The notes: generated by a model from the sequence alone, not told the origin. Shown: positions 1 through 9,416, counted from the first letter of the stretch. The stretch: DNA of 64,000 nt from Pseudomonas tritici (GCF_014268275.3 NZ_CP077084.1:1178001-1242000); one strand, 5' to 3'. Numbers and translations are program-made.

Positions 1-2
1 GC

Positions 3-1874
3 CTGAAGGGCAAGCGTCTGCTCTCCCTGGACATGGGCTCGTTGATTGCAGGTGCCAAGTTCCGCGGTGAGTTCGAAGAGCGTCTGAAATCCCTGCTGAA
101 TGAGTTGTCCAAGCAGGAAGGGCAGATCATTCTGTTTATCGACGAACTGCACACCATGGTAGGCGCCGGCAAAGGCGAGGGCTCCATGGACGCCGGCAAC
201 ATGCTCAAGCCAGCCTTGGCGCGGGGTGAGTTGCACTGCGTCGGTGCTACCACGCTCAACGAATATCGCCAGTACATCGAAAAAGACGCCGCCCTTGAGC
301 GTCGCTTCCAGAAAGTGCTGGTGGAGGAGCCGAGCGAAGAAGACACCATCGCGATCCTGCGAGGCTTGAAAGAACGTTATGAGGTCCACCACAAGGTGGC
401 GATCACCGACGGTGCGATCATTGCGGCGGCCAAGTTGAGCCATCGCTATATCACTGACCGTCAGTTGCCGGACAAGGCCATCGACTTGATCGACGAAGCG
501 GCCAGCCGTATCCGCATGGAAATCGATTCCAAGCCGGAAGTACTCGACCGTCTGGATCGGCGCCTGATTCAACTGAAAGTTGAGTCCCAGGCCCTTAAGA
601 AAGAAGAAGACGAAGCGGCGAAGAAACGTCTGGAAAAACTCCAGGAAGAAATCGTCCGTCTGGAGCGCGAGTATTCCGACCTGGAAGAAATCTGGACCTC
701 GGAGAAAGCTGAAGTGCAGGGTTCTGCGCAGATCCAGCAAAAGATCGAGCAGTCCCGCCAGGAACTGGAAGCCGCACGCCGCAAAGGTGACCTGAACCGC
801 ATGGCCGAGTTGCAATACGGGGTGATCCCGGACTTGGAGCGCAGCCTGCAGATGGTCGATCAGCACGGTAAAAGCGAGAACCAGTTGTTGCGCAGCAAAG
901 TGACCGAGGAAGAAATTGCCGAAGTTGTTTCCAAGTGGACCGGCATTCCGGTGTCGAAAATGCTCGAAGGTGAGCGCGACAAGCTGCTGAAGATGGAAAG
1001 CCTGTTGCACCAGCGCGTCATTGGCCAAGAAGAGGCTGTGGTGGCGGTGTCCAACGCAGTACGGCGTTCCCGTGCCGGTTTGTCCGACCCGAATCGCCCA
1101 AGTGGTTCGTTCATGTTCCTCGGCCCGACCGGCGTGGGTAAAACCGAGCTGTGCAAAGCCTTGGCCGAGTTCCTCTTTGATACTGAAGAGGCCATGGTGC
1201 GGATCGATATGTCCGAATTCATGGAGAAACACTCGGTGGCTCGCTTGATCGGCGCGCCACCAGGCTATGTGGGCTACGAGGAGGGCGGTTACCTGACCGA
1301 AGCCGTGCGGCGTAAGCCTTACTCGGTGATCTTGCTGGATGAGGTCGAGAAGGCGCATCCGGATGTGTTCAACATCCTGTTGCAAGTGCTGGAAGATGGC
1401 CGCCTGACGGACAGTCACGGGCGCACCGTGGACTTCCGCAACACGGTGATCGTGATGACCTCCAACCTGGGCTCGGCGCAGATCCAGGAGCTGGTAGGTG
1501 ATCGTGAGGGCCAGCGTGCTGCTGTAATGGATGCGTTGACCACGCACTTCCGTCCGGAATTCATTAACCGGGTCGACGAAGTGGTGATCTTTGAGCCTCT
1601 GGCACGTGACCAGATCGCGGGTATCACCGAGATCCAGCTGGGCCGTCTGCGCAGTCGTCTGGCCGAACGCGAACTGTCGCTGGAGCTGGGCAGTGACGCG
1701 TTGGAGAAATTGATCGCGGTCGGTTATGACCCGGTGTATGGCGCACGGCCGTTGAAACGTGCGATCCAGCGCTGGATCGAAAACCCGCTGGCCCAGTTGA
1801 TTTTGTCGGGCAGTTTCATGCCGGGCACCAGCGTCACGGCGACCGTGGAAAACGACGAAATCGTCTTCCACTGA
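3..1874 (+). CDS. clpB: ATP-dependent chaperone ClpB (3' part)
   Basis: ClpB is the cytosolic AAA+ disaggregase that works with DnaK/DnaJ to pull polypeptides out of heat-induced aggregates. The gene enters the window already in frame, so the N-domain and the first Walker A motif lie upstream; about 623 residues of the roughly 850-860 usual for the family are visible. Seen here are the first Walker B (LFIDELHT), the long coiled-coil middle domain rich in Glu/Lys (about nt 570-900), the second Walker A (GPTGVGKTE, near nt 1127), second Walker B ([11 protein letters not shown]) and the [16 protein letters not shown] sensor-2 region at the C-terminus. A methionine at nt 33 is internal, not the true start. 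A strong terminator follows at once. Confidence 0.97.
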   Translation: MKGKRLLSLDMGSLIAGAKFRGEFEERLKSLLNELSKQEGQIILFIDELHTMVGAGKGEGSMDAGNMLKPALARGELHCVGATTLNEYRQYIEKDAALERRFQKVLVEEPSEEDTIAILRGLKERYEVHHKVAITDGAIIAAAKLSHRYITDRQLPDKAIDLIDEAASRIRMEIDSKPEVLDRLDRRLIQLKVESQALKKEEDEAAKKRLEKLQEEIVRLEREYSDLEEIWTSEKAEVQGSAQIQQKIEQSRQELEAARRKGDLNRMAELQYGVIPDLERSLQMVDQHGKSENQLLRSKVTEEEIAEVVSKWTGIPVSKMLEGERDKLLKMESLLHQRVIGQEEAVVAVSNAVRRSRAGLSDPNRPSGSFMFLGPTGVGKTELCKALAEFLFDTEEAMVRIDMSEFMEKHSVARLIGAPPGYVGYEEGGYLTEAVRRKPYSVILLDEVEKAHPDVFNILLQVLEDGRLTDSHGRTVDFRNTVIVMTSNLGSAQIQELVGDREGQRAAVMDALTTHFRPEFINRVDEVVIFEPLARDQIAGITEIQLGRLRSRLAERELSLELGSDALEKLIAVGYDPVYGARPLKRAIQRWIENPLAQLILSGSFMPGTSVTATVENDEIVFH

Positions 1875-1899
1875 GCCCAGGCTGTAGGCGGATAAGACA

Positions 1900-1927
1900 A
1901 GGCCCCGCATTACGGGGCCTTTTTTTT
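1900..1927 (+). terminator. Rho-independent terminator of clpB
   Basis: Stem AGGCCCCG / CGGGGCCT with a short ATTA loop followed by seven T residues, 25 bases after the clpB stop codon. Confidence 0.92.
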
Positions 1928-2059
1928 CGATAGGGCGTTGAACTGTAAGGCAAAGGCTTGTAAAGTGCGCCCCGCAGCAACGTCAGCCCACGGGTTTCTT
2001 CTCCCCAAGAAGAAATCAGAAACAAGCGCAAATCATTGTCTTAAAAGCAATTTAAAGGG

Positions 2060-2087
2060 TTGACAGGGGTTTTTAAGATTGTAGAAT
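2060..2087 (+). promoter_or_regulatory. Stable-RNA promoter for the tRNA operon
   Basis: Perfect -35 TTGACA (2060-2065), 16-base spacer and -10 TAGAAT (2082-2087), followed by a GC-rich discriminator (GCGCGCC at 2089-2095). A GC-rich discriminator is the known hallmark of promoters under stringent (ppGpp) and growth-rate control, which fits the tRNA genes that start about 90 bases downstream. Confidence 0.75.
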
Positions 2088-2177
2088 AGCGCGCCTCAGA
2101 CACATGAACGTAGCGATACGGGCAAGTCGAAGAGAAGGTTACACAGCAGTAAAAGTTGTACATTTGAAATATGTAGT

Positions 2178-2253
2178 TCCGTGATAGCTCAGTCGGTAGA
2201 GCAAATGACTGTTAATCATTGGGTCCCAGGTTCGAGTCCTGGTCACGGAGCCA
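2178..2253 (+). tRNA. tRNA-Asn (anticodon GTT)
   Basis: 76-nt cloverleaf with acceptor arms TCCGTGA / TCACGGA, D-loop AGCTCAGTCGGTAGAGC, anticodon loop CTGTTAA (GTT) and T-arm GGTTCGAGTCC. The 3' CCA is encoded. First gene of the tRNA operon. Confidence 0.97.
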
Positions 2254-2263
2254 ATTTCAAAAC

Positions 2264-2340
2264 CGGGGTATAGCGCAGTCCGGTAGCGCGCCTGCTTTGG
2301 GAGCAGGATGTCAGGAGTTCGAATCCCCTTACCCCGACCA
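2264..2340 (+). tRNA. tRNA-Pro (anticodon TGG)
   Basis: 77-nt cloverleaf with acceptor CGGGGTA / TACCCCG, anticodon stem CCTGC / GCAGG and loop TTTGGGA (TGG). The CCA is encoded. Ten bases after tRNA-Asn, so co-transcribed. The same 77 bases recur at 2516-2592. Confidence 0.97.
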
Positions 2341-2345
2341 TATTT

Positions 2346-2421
2346 GGGTCGTTAGCTCAGTTGGTAGAGCAGTTGGCTTTTAACCAATTGGTCGTAGGTT
2401 CGAATCCCACACGACCCACCA
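2346..2421 (+). tRNA. tRNA-Lys (anticodon TTT)
   Basis: 76-nt cloverleaf with acceptor GGGTCGT / ACGACCC, anticodon loop CTTTTAA (TTT) and encoded CCA. Last gene before a terminator-like hairpin. Confidence 0.97.
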
Positions 2422-2485
2422 TTTTTGAGACCAGTTAACGCTGGAATCAGATCTTAAGATCAGAGGCCAAAAGCACTGATCGAAG

Positions 2486-2510
2486 AAGGCGACTGAAAGG
2501 TCGCCTTTTT
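2486..2510 (+). terminator. Terminator after the Asn-Pro-Lys tRNA genes
   Basis: Stem AAGGCGAC / GTCGCCTT with loop TGAAAG and a run of T residues. It lies between tRNA-Lys and the second tRNA-Pro, so it could separate the two units or act as a partial terminator or processing site. Confidence 0.75.
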
Positions 2511-2515
2511 ATTAC

Positions 2516-2592
2516 CGGGGTATAGCGCAGTCCGGTAGCGCGCCTGCTTTGGGAGCAGGATGTCAGGAGTTCGAATCCCCTTACCCCGACCA
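2516..2592 (+). tRNA. Second tRNA-Pro (anticodon TGG), identical copy
   Basis: Base-for-base copy of the tRNA-Pro at 2264-2340, CCA included. It starts five bases after the T run of the preceding terminator-like hairpin, and no separate -35/-10 pair is evident before it, so it is probably read through from the upstream promoter. Its own terminator follows directly. Confidence 0.96.
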
Positions 2593-2598
2593 TATTAA

Positions 2599-2633
2599 AA
2601 ATCCTCGTATCGAAAGATACGGGGATTTTTTTT
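2599..2633 (+). terminator. Terminator after second tRNA-Pro
   Basis: Stem AATCCTCGTATC / GATACGGGGATT closed by a GAAA tetraloop and followed by a run of T residues. Confidence 0.92.
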
Positions 2634-2665
2634 GTGCTGAAAATCTCAAATGCAACGCAAAAAAA

Positions 2666-2754
2666 TGTGGGAGCGGGCTTGCCTGCGATAGCGGATTGTC
2701 AGCCAGCCTATGTGCTGCTGTTCCACCGCTATCGCGGGCAAGCCCGCTCCCACA
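2666..2754. repeat. REP pair (REPIN-like palindrome)
   Basis: Inverted copies of TGTGGGAGCGGGCTTGCC...GATAGCGG about 30 bases apart. This is the Pseudomonas GGGAGC REP family; the same core recurs at 27134, 28874, 34274, 58466 and 62652. Confidence 0.85.
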
Positions 2755-2767
2755 TTAATAAGCGTTG

Positions 2768-4066
2768 TTAGTGCAATTTCAGACGCGGCTCGGTGCCTCG
2801 GCCGATCTTGCTCCCCAGCATCAGCATCGCCGTACGGAAAAACCCATACAGCGCCACCTGGTGCATCCGGTACAGCGACACGTAAAACATCCGCGCCAAC
2901 CAGCCTTCCAGCATCACGCTGCCAGTGAGGTTACCCATCAAGTTACCCACCGCCGAGAACCGCGATAGCGAAATCAGCGATCCATAGTCGGTGTACTTGT
3001 ACGACGGCAGGTCCTTGCCTTCAATACGCAGCTTCAGCGATTTTGCCAGCAGCGACGCCTGTTGGTGAGCCGCCTGGGCCCGTGGCGGTACGTTGCGGTC
3101 GGTGCCCACTTGTGGGCAAGCAGCGCAGTCACCAAAGGCGAAGATGTTTTCGTCGCGGGTAGTTTGCAGCGTTGGCAACACCTGCAGCTGATTGATACGG
3201 TTGGTTTCCAGGCGGTCGATGTCCTTGAGGAAACCTGGTGCGCGAATGCCGGCGGCCCACACCTTGAGGCTGGCTGGAATCACTTGGCCGCTGCTGGTGA
3301 TCAGGGCGTCGGCCGTCACTTCACTGACCGCCGAGTTGGTCAGCACCGTCACTCCGAGCTTTTCCAGGGTTTTATGCACAGGCCCGCCGATACGCTCCGG
3401 CAGGGCAGGCAACACCCGTGGCCCGGCTTCGATCAGGGTGATGTGCATGTTTTCCGGCTTGATGCGGTCCAGGCCATAGGCGGCCAACTCATGGGCGGCG
3501 TTATGCAGCTCGGCGGCCAGTTCGACGCCGGTTGCACCGGCGCCGACGATGGCGACGCTGATTTTTTCCACCACGTCGGTCTGCCCGGCATGAGCGCGCA
3601 GATAGTGGTTGAGCAATTGCTGGTGGAAGCGCTCGGCTTGCTTGCGGGTGTCGAGGAACAGGCAGTGTTGCGCCGCGCCTTCGGTGCCGAAATCGTTGGT
3701 GGTGCTGCCGACCGCGATGACCAGGCTGTCATAGTCCAGCACGCGCGCAGGCACCAGCTCACGGCCTTCTTCATCAAGCGTGGCGGCGAGCTGGATCTTC
3801 TTTTGTTCACGGTCAAGCCCGCTCATGCGCCCCAGTTGGAACTCGAAGTGGTTCCATTTGGCCTGGGCGACATAATTGAGTTCGTCCTCCGAAGAGTTCA
3901 GCGAACCTGCGGCCACTTCGTGCAGCAAGGGCTTCCAGATATGGGTCAGGTTGGCGTCCACCAGCGTGATGCTGGCGGTGCCGCGCTTGCCCAGAGTCTT
4001 ACCCAGGCGGGTAGCCAACTCCAGGCCGCCGGCGCCGCCGCCGACGATAATAATACGATGGGTCAT
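2768..4066 (-). CDS. ndh: NADH dehydrogenase, type II (NDH-2)
   Basis: Single-subunit, non-proton-pumping NADH:quinone oxidoreductase that feeds electrons from NADH into the membrane quinone pool. The 432-residue protein opens with the FAD dinucleotide-binding motif GGGAGGLELA. The second Rossmann motif, for NADH, is VGAGATGVELAAEL near residue 170. FAFGDCAACP near the C-terminus is the typical FAD-contact motif, and the amphipathic tail suits peripheral membrane attachment. The ATG at 4066 is preferred over a TTG five codons upstream because it begins MTHRIIIVGGG and follows a GAGA-type ribosome site. Length matches the family. It is followed by a REP pair rather than a clear terminator. Confidence 0.95.
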   Translation of the reverse strand: MTHRIIIVGGGAGGLELATRLGKTLGKRGTASITLVDANLTHIWKPLLHEVAAGSLNSSEDELNYVAQAKWNHFEFQLGRMSGLDREQKKIQLAATLDEEGRELVPARVLDYDSLVIAVGSTTNDFGTEGAAQHCLFLDTRKQAERFHQQLLNHYLRAHAGQTDVVEKISVAIVGAGATGVELAAELHNAAHELAAYGLDRIKPENMHITLIEAGPRVLPALPERIGGPVHKTLEKLGVTVLTNSAVSEVTADALITSSGQVIPASLKVWAAGIRAPGFLKDIDRLETNRINQLQVLPTLQTTRDENIFAFGDCAACPQVGTDRNVPPRAQAAHQQASLLAKSLKLRIEGKDLPSYKYTDYGSLISLSRFSAVGNLMGNLTGSVMLEGWLARMFYVSLYRMHQVALYGFFRTAMLMLGSKIGRGTEPRLKLH

Positions 4067-4126
4067 GGGGATATCTCGCAAGGCTAAAAGAAATCGGAGC
4101 AGTTACCCCCGCGAGCGCCAGGCAGC

Positions 4127-4300
4127 TCATAGCGTCAGGTAACTCAAAAGGCGACTCAACAGGCCGAGGCCGATCACCACTACAAGCACCACACCGAGGA
4201 GCAGCCACGGCCGGAAAGGCTTGCGCTCGACTCGGTGTTGGGAGAGTTGCAGGTACTCTTCGACATGCTGTTGGTCATCGGGGTTCAGGCGGCTGGTCAT
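4127..4300 (-). CDS. DUF3094 family small membrane protein
   Basis: 57-residue protein with a charged N-terminal half (NPDDQQHVEEYLQL) and one C-terminal transmembrane segment (PWLLLGVVLVVVIGLGLL). I recognise it as the small DUF3094 family found next to ndh in pseudomonads; its function is unknown. The ATG at 4300 has an ACGAGG ribosome site, which is why it is chosen over the upstream start. It sits 60 bases before ndh on the same strand and may be transcribed with it. Confidence 0.8.
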   Translation of the reverse strand: MTSRLNPDDQQHVEEYLQLSQHRVERKPFRPWLLLGVVLVVVIGLGLLSRLLSYLTL

Positions 4301-4354
4301 AAAGGCCTCGTCAGGTAGACGTTGCAAAAGGGCGCCACGTTACAGGCCGGGGGC

Positions 4355-4984
4355 TCAGAGGCTGATGCCCACGTCGAACACTATGCTGCGGCCCAGGTTG
4401 TTGCGCAAGAAATCCGGCGCGTCCGGGTGTGCGAACAGCACCCGTGCAAAAGTCGGCCCCACCAGTGACAGCGAGCGCCAGCCTTGGCGCAGGTATTCCG
4501 TCGGTGGCGGGAAGTGGCTGTTGAGGTCGAGCACTTCGCGCTTGAGGCTGGAGAAAGCGACGATATCCAGCTCCCCCAGGTCCATGCCGCGCTCTTTATA
4601 GTTGTGGGCCTTTTTGCGCAATGTGGGCGCCAGGCGCATTAAAAATTCATGGGCCGGGATACGTCGCGGCTTGGCTTCACGTCGTACCAGTTGGCTAAGG
4701 GAGAAGGCGCTGCGACGGCGCAGCAACTCGTCACGCCATTCGTCGTTCAGGCGACGGCCTTCATCCAGTACGAAAAACACTTCGAAGCTGGCATCGCGGA
4801 ACAGCACGTCCGGCGGTTCTTGCCCGGCGGCGTGAAACTCTTCGGCACGGTAAGGCACGTTCAAGCCTTGCAGCAGGCGCTGGCAGACCCAACGCTCACG
4901 CTCCCACTTGCGGGCATTGGACAGGAAAGCGTTGGCTTGCTCGGCCGCCACGGTGAGCAGGCGCAAGTAATCTGAGTCATCCAT
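4355..4984 (-). CDS. DUF1780 family protein
   Basis: 209-residue soluble protein of the Pseudomonas DUF1780 family, function not established. It is rich in Arg/Trp and acidic residues (NARKWERERWVCQRLL; DEGRRLNDEWRDELLRRR), with no signal peptide, membrane segment or recognisable catalytic motif. The ATG at 4984 was chosen; an in-frame TTG seven codons upstream (5005) is possible, and neither has a strong ribosome site. It belongs to the conserved block between ndh and coaE and points the same way as ndh. Confidence 0.75.
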   Translation of the reverse strand: MDDSDYLRLLTVAAEQANAFLSNARKWERERWVCQRLLQGLNVPYRAEEFHAAGQEPPDVLFRDASFEVFFVLDEGRRLNDEWRDELLRRRSAFSLSQLVRREAKPRRIPAHEFLMRLAPTLRKKAHNYKERGMDLGELDIVAFSSLKREVLDLNSHFPPPTEYLRQGWRSLSLVGPTFARVLFAHPDAPDFLRNNLGRSIVFDVGISL

Positions 4985-5087
4985 AGGTAGCAGCTTAGCG
5001 CTCAAATCATGACCGCAGGAAGTCCCGCTGTAAAAGCTCGGTGTAGACTGGTCACTCGATCATCAAGCCGGACTTGAGGAGTGCGTA

Positions 5088-5555
5088 GTGAAGTTTTTAG
5101 CGGTGCTGATGCTCAGCCTTTTACCCGTGTGGTCCCAGGCCGTTGAAGTGGGTGAACGCCTGGCGCCCTGGACGTTGCTGGATCAATTCGACCAGGCCTA
5201 CACCCTGGATGACCAAGCGCAGATCTTGCTGGTGGCGCGCAGCATGGACGCCGCCAAATGGGTGGATACGGCATTGCAAGGGCAGCCTAAGGGGTATCTG
5301 GAGTCACGGCGCGGGGTGTTTGTCGCCGATATCCAGCGCATGCCCCGACTGATCGCCAAACTGTTCGCAGTGCCGGCCATGCAGTCCTATAACTACCGGG
5401 TTATGCTGGACCGTGACGCGCGCGTTGCGCCGCGTTATCCGGGTCCTGTGGATAAGGTGCTGTGGCTGCAACTGGATAACGGCAAGCTGGTCGCGCAACG
5501 CGAATACAGCTCTGGCGCTGAGCTGCGCCAAGCCCTGGAGCAGGTGAAGCCGTGA
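5088..5555 (+). CDS. Exported thioredoxin-fold-like hypothetical protein
   Basis: 155 residues starting at a GTG with a good TGAGGAG ribosome site. An N-terminal signal peptide (MKFLAVLMLSLLPVWSQA, cut near residue 18) predicts a periplasmic product. The mature part (VGERLAPWTLLDQFDQAYTLDD...) resembles the opening of thioredoxin-like/redoxin domains, but no CxxC motif is present, so a redox role is unlikely; function unknown. Its stop overlaps the GTG start of the next gene by four bases, implying translational coupling to the permease. Confidence 0.75.
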   Translation: MKFLAVLMLSLLPVWSQAVEVGERLAPWTLLDQFDQAYTLDDQAQILLVARSMDAAKWVDTALQGQPKGYLESRRGVFVADIQRMPRLIAKLFAVPAMQSYNYRVMLDRDARVAPRYPGPVDKVLWLQLDNGKLVAQREYSSGAELRQALEQVKP

Positions 5556-6241
5556 TCAGTGCGGCCGTGTTGGCGCCGCAAACCCTTGGCATCGGCTGGC
5601 TGTTGTACGCGCCGGTGGTGCTGTGGGCAATCTTGCGTTCGCCATGGGTCGAGTTGTTTGCCGACCGGCGGCGTCAGCATTTGCTGTTCGGCACGGTGTT
5701 CGCGTTGTTCATGCTGTGGCTGGTACGGCGGGATTTCGATACCGGTGTGTCCTACCACTTTATCGGCATGACTGCCGTCACCCTGTTGCTGGATTGGCCA
5801 CTGGCGATCGTCGGCGGCTTTGCTGCCCAGGTGGGCCTGATGTTGTTGGGGCGCCAGGACTTGGCTGCCCTTGGTGTCAACGGCTTGCTGCTTGTCGGGC
5901 TGCCAGTGCTGGTTACCGAGGGTTGCGCACTGCTGGTCGAGCGTGCGCAACCACGCAATCCGTTTGTGTATATCTTCTGTTCCGGCTTTTTTGCCGCCGC
6001 GCTGTCGGCGTTGCTCTGCCTGTTGTTCGGGCTCGGGCTGTTGTGGTTCGACGGTCTTTTTGCCATGCCGGAATGGCTGGAGGATTTCGTCGGCTATCTG
6101 TGGTTGATCATCTTCCCAGAGGCCTTTATCAACGGCATGGTTATCAGCGCTTTGGTGGTGTTTTGCCCGGAATGGCTGGAGACCTTCAACCGTACTCGCT
6201 ACCTCTCGGCGCCCTGGAAGGACGACGATTCACAGCGTTGA
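5552..6241 (+). CDS. ECF-type/CbiM-like membrane permease
   Basis: 229-residue integral membrane protein with about six hydrophobic segments. It resembles the CbiM-like permeases of energy-coupling-factor uptake systems, in which a conserved His-rich N-terminus or SYHFIGMTAVTLLL-type region takes part in metal or substrate recognition. No ATPase or transmembrane-coupling (T) component is adjacent, so the substrate and partner are unknown. GTG start overlapping the previous stop (GTGA). Confidence 0.7.
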   Translation: MISAAVLAPQTLGIGWLLYAPVVLWAILRSPWVELFADRRRQHLLFGTVFALFMLWLVRRDFDTGVSYHFIGMTAVTLLLDWPLAIVGGFAAQVGLMLLGRQDLAALGVNGLLLVGLPVLVTEGCALLVERAQPRNPFVYIFCSGFFAAALSALLCLLFGLGLLWFDGLFAMPEWLEDFVGYLWLIIFPEAFINGMVISALVVFCPEWLETFNRTRYLSAPWKDDDSQR

Positions 6242-6315
6242 CCCAGATCAAATCCCGCGTAGCCGAGCAGGCCCATGCTCTGCGAAATTTTCCTGGGCAA
6301 GGCGGGGGCACGATC

Positions 6316-6531
6316 ATGAGTGTGTACGAGTGGGCACGGCAGGAGTTGCGCAGAAGCCAGGATGCGGCACAGGAAATCGGTTTTGACCCAGGCTTGACCC
6401 TGCGCGCCATGCTCAGTGCGGTGGTGCAGCAGAGCAAGGGTGTGCGCAGTTTTGAAGACCTGGCCGACGAGCTGCAATACCTTGCAGAGAACCTCGACGA
6501 CCAGCAGGAATATGCCTTTATGCGCCCTTAA
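6316..6531 (+). CDS. Small conserved hypothetical protein
   Basis: 71 residues, [19 protein letters not shown]... ending EYAFMRP. Mostly helical and acidic, with no signal peptide or membrane segment; function unknown. The ATG follows a GGCGGGGG ribosome site. Its last four bases overlap the 3' end of the convergent yacG. Confidence 0.7.
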   Translation: MSVYEWARQELRRSQDAAQEIGFDPGLTLRAMLSAVVQQSKGVRSFEDLADELQYLAENLDDQQEYAFMRP

Positions 6532-6728
6532 TGGCGCGGCGGCAGGTCTTCGGAAAACAGCTCGTCTTCGGCATCCGGAGCCACCGGGATTTTGTGTTCC
6601 TCGGCCGCCCAGGCGCCGAGGTCGATGAGCTTGCAACGGTCCGAGCAGAACGGCCGGTTGAGGTTGGTCGCTTTCCATTCCACGGGTGCGCCGCAGGTTG
6701 GGCAATCGACGGTCAAGGGTTGGCTCAT
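6528..6728 (-). CDS. yacG: DNA gyrase inhibitor YacG (zinc protein)
   Basis: 66-residue protein with four zinc-binding cysteines in the order C9-x2-C12-x15-C28-x3-C32 and the family signature [23 protein letters not shown]. In E. coli YacG binds GyrB and blocks DNA binding by gyrase. Its ATG overlaps the coaE stop by four bases, so coaE-yacG are translationally coupled, as is usual in pseudomonads. Confidence 0.93.
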   Translation of the reverse strand: MSQPLTVDCPTCGAPVEWKATNLNRPFCSDRCKLIDLGAWAAEEHKIPVAPDAEDELFSEDLPPRH

Positions 6729-7348
6729 GTTCGGCCTCCACGCAAAGTAAGGTAAAAGTGGTGCAGTCGCTCGACCTCGCTGTGCAGCCAGGCGAGGTCC
6801 TTGTCGTTGACCAGTATGTCATCGGCATGGTTCAGGCGGCCTTCACGGCTTGACTGCGCCTTGAGGATTGCCTGTACCTGTTGTTCGGTGATGCCGTCGC
6901 GCTGCAGGGTACGCTGAATCTGCAGCGATTGCGGCACGTCGATCACCAGGATGCGTTGGGTCATGCTGTTCTGGCCTGACTCAATCAGCAGCGGCGATAC
7001 CAGGATTGCGTAAGGCGACTGCGCGCGCGCCAGGTGGTTGCGAATCTCCTCGCCAATCAACGGGTGTAGCAAGGCTTCAAGCCAGCGGCGCTCTTCGGGT
7101 ACCTCAAAGATCAGCTTGCGCAATGCGGCGCGGTCCAGCTGGCCGTCAGGCTGCAGCACGCCGGCACCGAAGTGCTCGGCGATGCGCGCCAGTGCCGGCC
7201 GGCCAGGCTCGACCACCCAACGGGCGGCGTGGTCGGCGTCCACCAGGTCAATACCCAGGTTGATAAAGTGCTGGGCAGCCGCGCTTTTGCCGCTGCCGAT
7301 ACCGCCGGTGAGGCCGAGAATCCAGGGTGCTGCAACAGAAGTGGTCAT
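6725..7348 (-). CDS. coaE: Dephospho-CoA kinase
   Basis: Catalyses the last step of coenzyme A synthesis, phosphorylating the 3'-hydroxyl of dephospho-CoA with ATP. 207 residues; P-loop GGIGSGKS at residues 15-22, [13 protein letters not shown] substrate region, and the HPLI...[10 protein letters not shown] core and LID segment. The ATG at 7348 overlaps the stop of pilD by four bases; the reading frame open further upstream is antisense-free pilD territory and not part of this gene. Forms the pilC-pilD-coaE-yacG operon. Confidence 0.96.
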   Translation of the reverse strand: MTTSVAAPWILGLTGGIGSGKSAAAQHFINLGIDLVDADHAARWVVEPGRPALARIAEHFGAGVLQPDGQLDRAALRKLIFEVPEERRWLEALLHPLIGEEIRNHLARAQSPYAILVSPLLIESGQNSMTQRILVIDVPQSLQIQRTLQRDGITEQQVQAILKAQSSREGRLNHADDILVNDKDLAWLHSEVERLHHFYLTLRGGRT

Positions 7349-8211
7349 CTGAAACCGACAGACTGCAAATAGAAGTCGGTTATTTGACCACCCCAGAGCA
7401 ATGCAATCCAGCCGGCAATTGCCAGATACGGACCAAACGGCATGGGCGCCGATGCCTGGGTCTTGCGTAGACGCATCAGGATCAAGCCTACGCACACCCC
7501 AAGCAGGGACGACATCAACAGCGTCATCGGCAGGATCTGCCAGCCACCCCAGGCGCCGAGCAGCGCCAGTAACTTGAAGTCGCCGTGGCCCATGCCGTCC
7601 TTGCCAGTGACCCACTTGAACAGCCAGAACACGCTCCACAGGCTCATATACCCGATCACCGCGCCCAACAGCGCGTCCGGCAATGTCGTCAACAGGCCCA
7701 ACCCGTTGACGATCAGACCCAGCCATAACAACGGCATCACCAGCACATCGGGCAGCAGTTGATGGTCTGCATCGATCAGGCTCATCGCCAACAAGCCCCA
7801 ACTCAGCACCATCACCGCTCCCGCCTGCCAGCCAACACCGAAATGCCAGGCCACCCAGGCCGAGATCAGCCCGCACCCCAGTTCTGTAAGTGGATAGCGG
7901 GCGCTGATCGCGCCCTGGCAATGGGCGCAACGGCCTCTGAGAAACAGATAACTGAGTAGAGGAATGTTTTCCCAGGGACGTATCGGATGATTGCAGTGCG
8001 GACAGCAGGAGTTGGGATGCATCAAATTGTAAGTCGGCCCGGCAGGTTCAGCGGGCAAACCGAGCACTTCATGGGCCTGGGCGCGCCATTCACGTTCGAG
8101 CATTTTCGGCAGGCGCCACACCACCACATTGAGAAAACTGCCAATCACCAGCCCCAATACCCATGCCATCACGACAAAAGCCAATGGGTGTTCACCCAGC
8201 ACCAGGTTCAA
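7345..8211 (-). CDS. pilD: Prepilin leader peptidase / N-methyltransferase PilD
   Basis: Inner-membrane aspartic protease that removes the short leader from type IV prepilins and type II secretion pseudopilins and methylates the new N-terminal Phe. 288 residues, about eight membrane segments. The cytoplasmic zinc region CPHC...CAHC is present, as are the two active-site aspartates, in [12 protein letters not shown] and in the [10 protein letters not shown] (GxGD-type) motif. The start was set to a TTG (8211) that overlaps the pilC stop (TTGA); it gives [13 protein letters not shown], the usual eight residues before PLAF. A downstream ATG would cut the first membrane helix. Confidence 0.93.
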   Translation of the reverse strand: MNLVLGEHPLAFVVMAWVLGLVIGSFLNVVVWRLPKMLEREWRAQAHEVLGLPAEPAGPTYNLMHPNSCCPHCNHPIRPWENIPLLSYLFLRGRCAHCQGAISARYPLTELGCGLISAWVAWHFGVGWQAGAVMVLSWGLLAMSLIDADHQLLPDVLVMPLLWLGLIVNGLGLLTTLPDALLGAVIGYMSLWSVFWLFKWVTGKDGMGHGDFKLLALLGAWGGWQILPMTLLMSSLLGVCVGLILMRLRKTQASAPMPFGPYLAIAGWIALLWGGQITDFYLQSVGFR

Positions 8212-9416
8212 AATGCACTCCCCAACTGGAAGACCGGCAGGTACATGGCGATCACCAACGCGCCAACGATACCCCCCAACACCACCATGATCAGCGGTTC
8301 CATCAGGCTGGTGAGGTTGTCGACCAAGTTGTCCACATCGGCCTCGTAATGGCTGGCGACCTTTTCCAGCATGCGGTCCAGTGTGCCCGACTCTTCGCCG
8401 ATGGCCGTCATCTGGATTGCCATTGCGGGAAACAGTCCGCTGGCGACCATGGATTGGTTCAGTTGCATGCCAGTGGATACATCGTGTCGCATATGTTCGA
8501 TTGCCTGTTTGAACGGTCCTGAACCTGCAGCACCAGCCACCGACTCCAGTGCCTGCACCAACGGAACACCGGCGGCAAAGGTGGTGGAAAGCGTGCGGGC
8601 ATAGCGAGCCACGGCTGATTTGCTCAGCAGTTTGCCTGCCAGAGGCATTTTCAACAAACCGGTGTCCAGCCATAGACGAAAAGCAGGCAAGGCACGATAG
8701 GCGTGGCGCAATCCCAGGGCCCCCGCAAGAGCGCCCAGCGCCATGATCCACCAGGCTTTCTGCATGAACTCGGAGAGCGCGATAACCTGCAAGGTAAAAC
8801 CGGGCAGTGTGCCGTCGACCCCGGCAAACAGGTTCTGGAACTGCGGCACGACGTGGATCAATAGAACGCTGGTGACAACGCTGGCCACTACCAGCACGGC
8901 GATCGGGTAGGTCATGGCCTTTTTGATCCTGGCCTTTAATTGCTCGTTCTTTTCCCGATGGATTGCCACGCGCTCCAGCAGTGTTTCCAGTGCCCCGGCC
9001 TGTTCGCCGGCTGCCACCAGGTTGCAATACAGCTCATCGAAATAGCGCGGTTGTTTGCGCAACGCTTCGGCCAGGCTGGAGCCGGCGGCGATCGCCTGTT
9101 TCAACCCTTGCACCTGCTCACGCACAGCTCGGTTGTCGAAGCCTTCGCCGATGATGTCGAAGGCTTGCAGAAGGGGAATGCCGGCCTTCAGCAGCGTGGC
9201 CAGTTGGCGAGTGAGTAGGGTGATGTCCGTCGATCTGATCGACGGTGCCAAGCTTGGCAGCACGGCAGATTGCTTGCGTACCACGCCTGGGCTGATGCCT
9301 TGCCGGCGCAACTGAGCCTTGACCAAGGCGGGGTTGTGCCCTGCGGTTTGCCCGGACACCTTACGTCCTTTACGGTTGATGCCTTCCCAGGCGTACAGCG
9401 TTGAAGCGTTATCCAT
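8208..9416 (-). CDS. pilC: Type IV pilus inner-membrane platform protein PilC
   Basis: Polytopic GspF/PilC-family protein (402 residues) that forms the inner-membrane platform around which pilin is assembled. Two repeated GspF domains are visible, each with the KKAMTYPIAVLVVA- or GEESGTLDRMLEKVA-type signatures, and three membrane helices (about residues 170-195, 220-240, 375-398). It normally works with the assembly ATPase PilB, encoded just upstream in P. aeruginosa. Here the 202 bases between pilC and pilA hold no pilB, so the ATPase must be encoded elsewhere or is missing. Confidence 0.93.
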   Translation of the reverse strand: MDNASTLYAWEGINRKGRKVSGQTAGHNPALVKAQLRRQGISPGVVRKQSAVLPSLAPSIRSTDITLLTRQLATLLKAGIPLLQAFDIIGEGFDNRAVREQVQGLKQAIAAGSSLAEALRKQPRYFDELYCNLVAAGEQAGALETLLERVAIHREKNEQLKARIKKAMTYPIAVLVVASVVTSVLLIHVVPQFQNLFAGVDGTLPGFTLQVIALSEFMQKAWWIMALGALAGALGLRHAYRALPAFRLWLDTGLLKMPLAGKLLSKSAVARYARTLSTTFAAGVPLVQALESVAGAAGSGPFKQAIEHMRHDVSTGMQLNQSMVASGLFPAMAIQMTAIGEESGTLDRMLEKVASHYEADVDNLVDNLTSLMEPLIMVVLGGIVGALVIAMYLPVFQLGSAF

